DNA from: a beta proteobacterium L13
GTDB lineage: Bacteria > Pseudomonadota > Gammaproteobacteria > Burkholderiales > Chromobacteriaceae
Assembly: GCA_000335715.1 (NCBI GenBank)
Contig: AMYZ01000006.1
Coordinates: 1 to 64,000 of the forward strand
Direction: 5' to 3'
Length of the DNA stretch: 64,000 nt
The translations under genes were made by a program, and so were the position numbers. The notes below the pieces were generated by a model that saw only the letters and a program-made list of their open reading frames with translations, had not been told where the DNA came from and ran no database searches. Shown here one piece after another: positions 62,413-64,000 of the stretch; the first letter of the stretch is position 1, and each line of letters starts with the position of its first letter.

Positions 62413-63747
62413 ATGAGTCACCAAATGTTTGAATGGCTGCGCGAGCACCGTATTACCGAGATGGAGTGCATTGTGCCGGATATGACCGGCGTGGCACGCG
62501 GCAAGATCGTTCCGAAAGACAAGTTCGTTTCCGAGTCGGAAATGCGCCTGCCCGAGGCGGTACTGATCCAGACCGTCACCGGCGACTACCCCGACGACAG
62601 CATGCTGGACCTGACCGACCCGGACATGGTGCTGCTGCCCGACCCCAACACCCTGCGCTACGTGCCATGGGCCACCGACCCTACCGCCCAGCTGATCTAC
62701 GACGCCTTCCGCGCCGACGGCCAGCCGGTAGAAGTGGCGCCGCGCAACGTACTGCGCCGCGTACTGAAGATGTACGAAGACAAGGGCTGGGCACCGGTAG
62801 TGGCGCCCGAGATGGAGTTCTACCTGCTGTCGCCCAACCCCGATCCGGACATCCCGCTGGCGCCACCTATCGGCCGTACCGGCCGCGCCGAATTCGGCCG
62901 CCGCTCCTACGCCATCGATGCGGTAAACGAGTTCGACCCGCTGTTCGAAGACATTTATGACTACTGCCACGCCCAGAACCTGGAAGTGGACACGCTGATT
63001 CACGAAATCGGCACCGCGCAGATGGAGATCAACTTCCTGCACGGTAATGCGCTGGACCTGTGCGACCAGGTATTCCTGTTCAAGCGGACAGTGCGCGAAG
63101 CGGCCTTCCGCCATAACATGTACGCCACCTTCATGGCCAAGCCGATGGAAGGCGAGCCGGGCAGCGCGATGCACATCCACCAGAGCGTGGCCAGCATCGA
63201 AACCGGCAAGAACATTTTCAGCAACCCGGACGGCAGCACCTCCGATGATTTCCTGCACTTCATCGGTGGCCTGCAGCACTACCTGCCGGAATGCATGCCG
63301 TTCTTCGCGCCGTACGTAAACAGCTACCGCCGCCTGTCGCGCTACACCGCCGCGCCGACCAACGTGGAGTGGGGCTACGACAACCGCACCGTGGGCCTGC
63401 GTGTACCGCATTCGTCCCCGGCGGCGCGCCGCGTGGAAAACCGCGTACCGGGCGTGGACGTAAACCCGTACATCGCCATGGCCGCCACCCTGGCCTGCGG
63501 TTACCTGGGCATGGTGAACAAGATCAAGCCGCGTGACCCGCTGTCCAGCGATGCGTACGAGCTGCCGTTCCAGTTCCCGCACGGTACCGAAGAAGCGCTG
63601 GTGCGCCTGAAAAACTGCACCGATATCGCCGAGATTCTCGGCCCGCGCTTTGTGAAGATGTATGTGGGTATGAAAGAGAAGGAATTCTCCGAGTACTTCC
63701 GCGTAATCAGCCCGTGGGAACGCAAATTCCTGCTGTTGCACGTGTAA
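62413..63747 (+). CDS. puuA: Gamma-glutamylputrescine synthetase PuuA
   Basis: This 444-aa glutamine-synthetase-fold ligase couples glutamate to putrescine using ATP. Motifs are MECIVPDMTGVARGKIVPK at the N-terminus, VAPEMEFYLL with metal-binding Glu, QMEINFLHGNAL, GSAMHIHQSV and NRTVGLRVPHSSPAARRVENRVPG. It lacks the adenylylation-loop tyrosine environment of true GlnA. AGAGGAAATGCATC precedes ATG. Confidence 0.95.
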   Translation: MSHQMFEWLREHRITEMECIVPDMTGVARGKIVPKDKFVSESEMRLPEAVLIQTVTGDYPDDSMLDLTDPDMVLLPDPNTLRYVPWATDPTAQLIYDAFRADGQPVEVAPRNVLRRVLKMYEDKGWAPVVAPEMEFYLLSPNPDPDIPLAPPIGRTGRAEFGRRSYAIDAVNEFDPLFEDIYDYCHAQNLEVDTLIHEIGTAQMEINFLHGNALDLCDQVFLFKRTVREAAFRHNMYATFMAKPMEGEPGSAMHIHQSVASIETGKNIFSNPDGSTSDDFLHFIGGLQHYLPECMPFFAPYVNSYRRLSRYTAAPTNVEWGYDNRTVGLRVPHSSPAARRVENRVPGVDVNPYIAMAATLACGYLGMVNKIKPRDPLSSDAYELPFQFPHGTEEALVRLKNCTDIAEILGPRFVKMYVGMKEKEFSEYFRVISPWERKFLLLHV

Positions 63748-63773
63748 TACCATAACGATAACGACGACACGCT

Positions 63774-63807
63774 ACCGCCTGCGGCCAACCCTGGTACCGC
63801 AGGCGGT
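63774..63807. terminator. Hairpin between puuA and the aminotransferase gene
   Basis: ACCGCCTGCGG (63774-63784) pairs perfectly with CCGCAGGCGGT (63797-63807), followed by only GTTT. A near copy of the dispersed motif (63780-63791) is built into the left arm. It may be an attenuator or RNA-processing hairpin within the operon. Confidence 0.55.
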
Positions 63808-63825
63808 GTTTACTGGAGAGTAGAA

Positions 63826-64000
63826 ATGACGCAGCAACGTAACACCGCAGCCTGGCGCGAGATGGATGCCGCTCACCACCTGCACCCCTTTACCGATACC
63901 GCCTCGCTGAACGAGCAGGGCGTGCGCATGATTACCCGTGCCGACGGCATTTACCTGTGGGATAGCGAAGGCAAGCAGATCATGGACGGCATGGCCGGCC
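63826..64000 (+). CDS. Putrescine/polyamine aminotransferase, N-terminal part (cut by window end)
   Basis: The first 58 codons are visible: MTQQRNTAAWREMDAAHHLH, then PFTDTASLNEQGVRMITRADGIYLWDSEGKQIMDGMAG. This is the start of a class III omega-aminotransferase of the SpuC type (putrescine-pyruvate aminotransferase). GGAGAGTAGAA precedes ATG 63826. There is no stop before position 64000, so the gene continues outside the window. Confidence 0.85.
   Translation, partial: MTQQRNTAAWREMDAAHHLHPFTDTASLNEQGVRMITRADGIYLWDSEGKQIMDGMAG

Overview
The window looks like a chromosome segment of a GC-rich betaproteobacterium, most likely of the order Neisseriales (Chromobacterium/Vogesella-like). This is an inference from protein style and gene neighbourhoods (gph-trpE, dapF-DUF484, rpe, a GTG-started bifunctional pheA, a puu polyamine cluster); no rRNA is present to prove it. 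Genes are densely packed, and many neighbours overlap by ATGA or GTGA, which indicates translational coupling.

Layout. 0.2-10.5 kb: a minus-strand vitamin B12 locus headed by a cobalamin riboswitch. It carries BtuC-BtuD import, CobO adenosylation, CobB/CobQ amidation, CbiB and CobC for the aminopropanol arm, BtuF, a second binding protein without signal peptide, and an embedded GNAT acetyltransferase. Two gaps in this locus hold four inverted-arm repeat elements built on CACGAA. 10.6-17.8 kb: a small serine hydrolase, a PepSY membrane protein, a stand-alone DUF1887 (Card1/Can2-like) nuclease, and a solute-binding lipoprotein coupled to a GGDEF-EAL protein. 17.9-25.5 kb: trpE, gph, a lipoprotein, an SDR, rpe, apaG, an Atm1-type ABC exporter and tRNA-Thr(TGT). 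25.5-32.9 kb: a very basic secreted protein, an amino-acid ABC binding protein and permease, gyrA with two coupled thioesterases, and serC. 33-40.4 kb: an MFS transporter with a 37-aa partner, an O-methyltransferase, pheA, a LOG protein, a DAHP synthase, OsmC, and dapF-DUF484. 40.5-48.1 kb: TetR plus a lipid-type regulon, crcB, mobB-moaD-moaE, a diguanylate cyclase, a sugar MFS transporter and a GNAT. 48.4-53 kb: a UmuD-like S24 protein with a 49-aa follower, a periplasmic binding protein, a methyltransferase, a YecA-type protein, an RluA-type enzyme and mobA. 53-56.4 kb: a candidate small RNA next to a two-gene unit (POTRA-plus-barrel outer-membrane protein and a signal-peptide-bearing SDR). 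56.4-64 kb: YegP, moaA and the divergent gamma-glutamylputrescine cluster (puuR-puuC against ald-puuD-puuA-aminotransferase, the last cut by the window end).

The most striking signal is not a gene. The 12-mer AGGTTGGCCGCA occurs 18 times exactly by my reading, on both strands, plus at least a dozen near copies. It lies in several reading frames inside genes and also in intergenic or terminator positions. That is the signature of selection on DNA, resembling a DNA uptake sequence, but it is not one of the known Neisseriaceae dialects. Other items for follow-up are the candidate iron-type small RNA, the POTRA-barrel/exported-SDR pair, the DUF1887 nuclease without CRISPR, and the 154-bp repeat elements.
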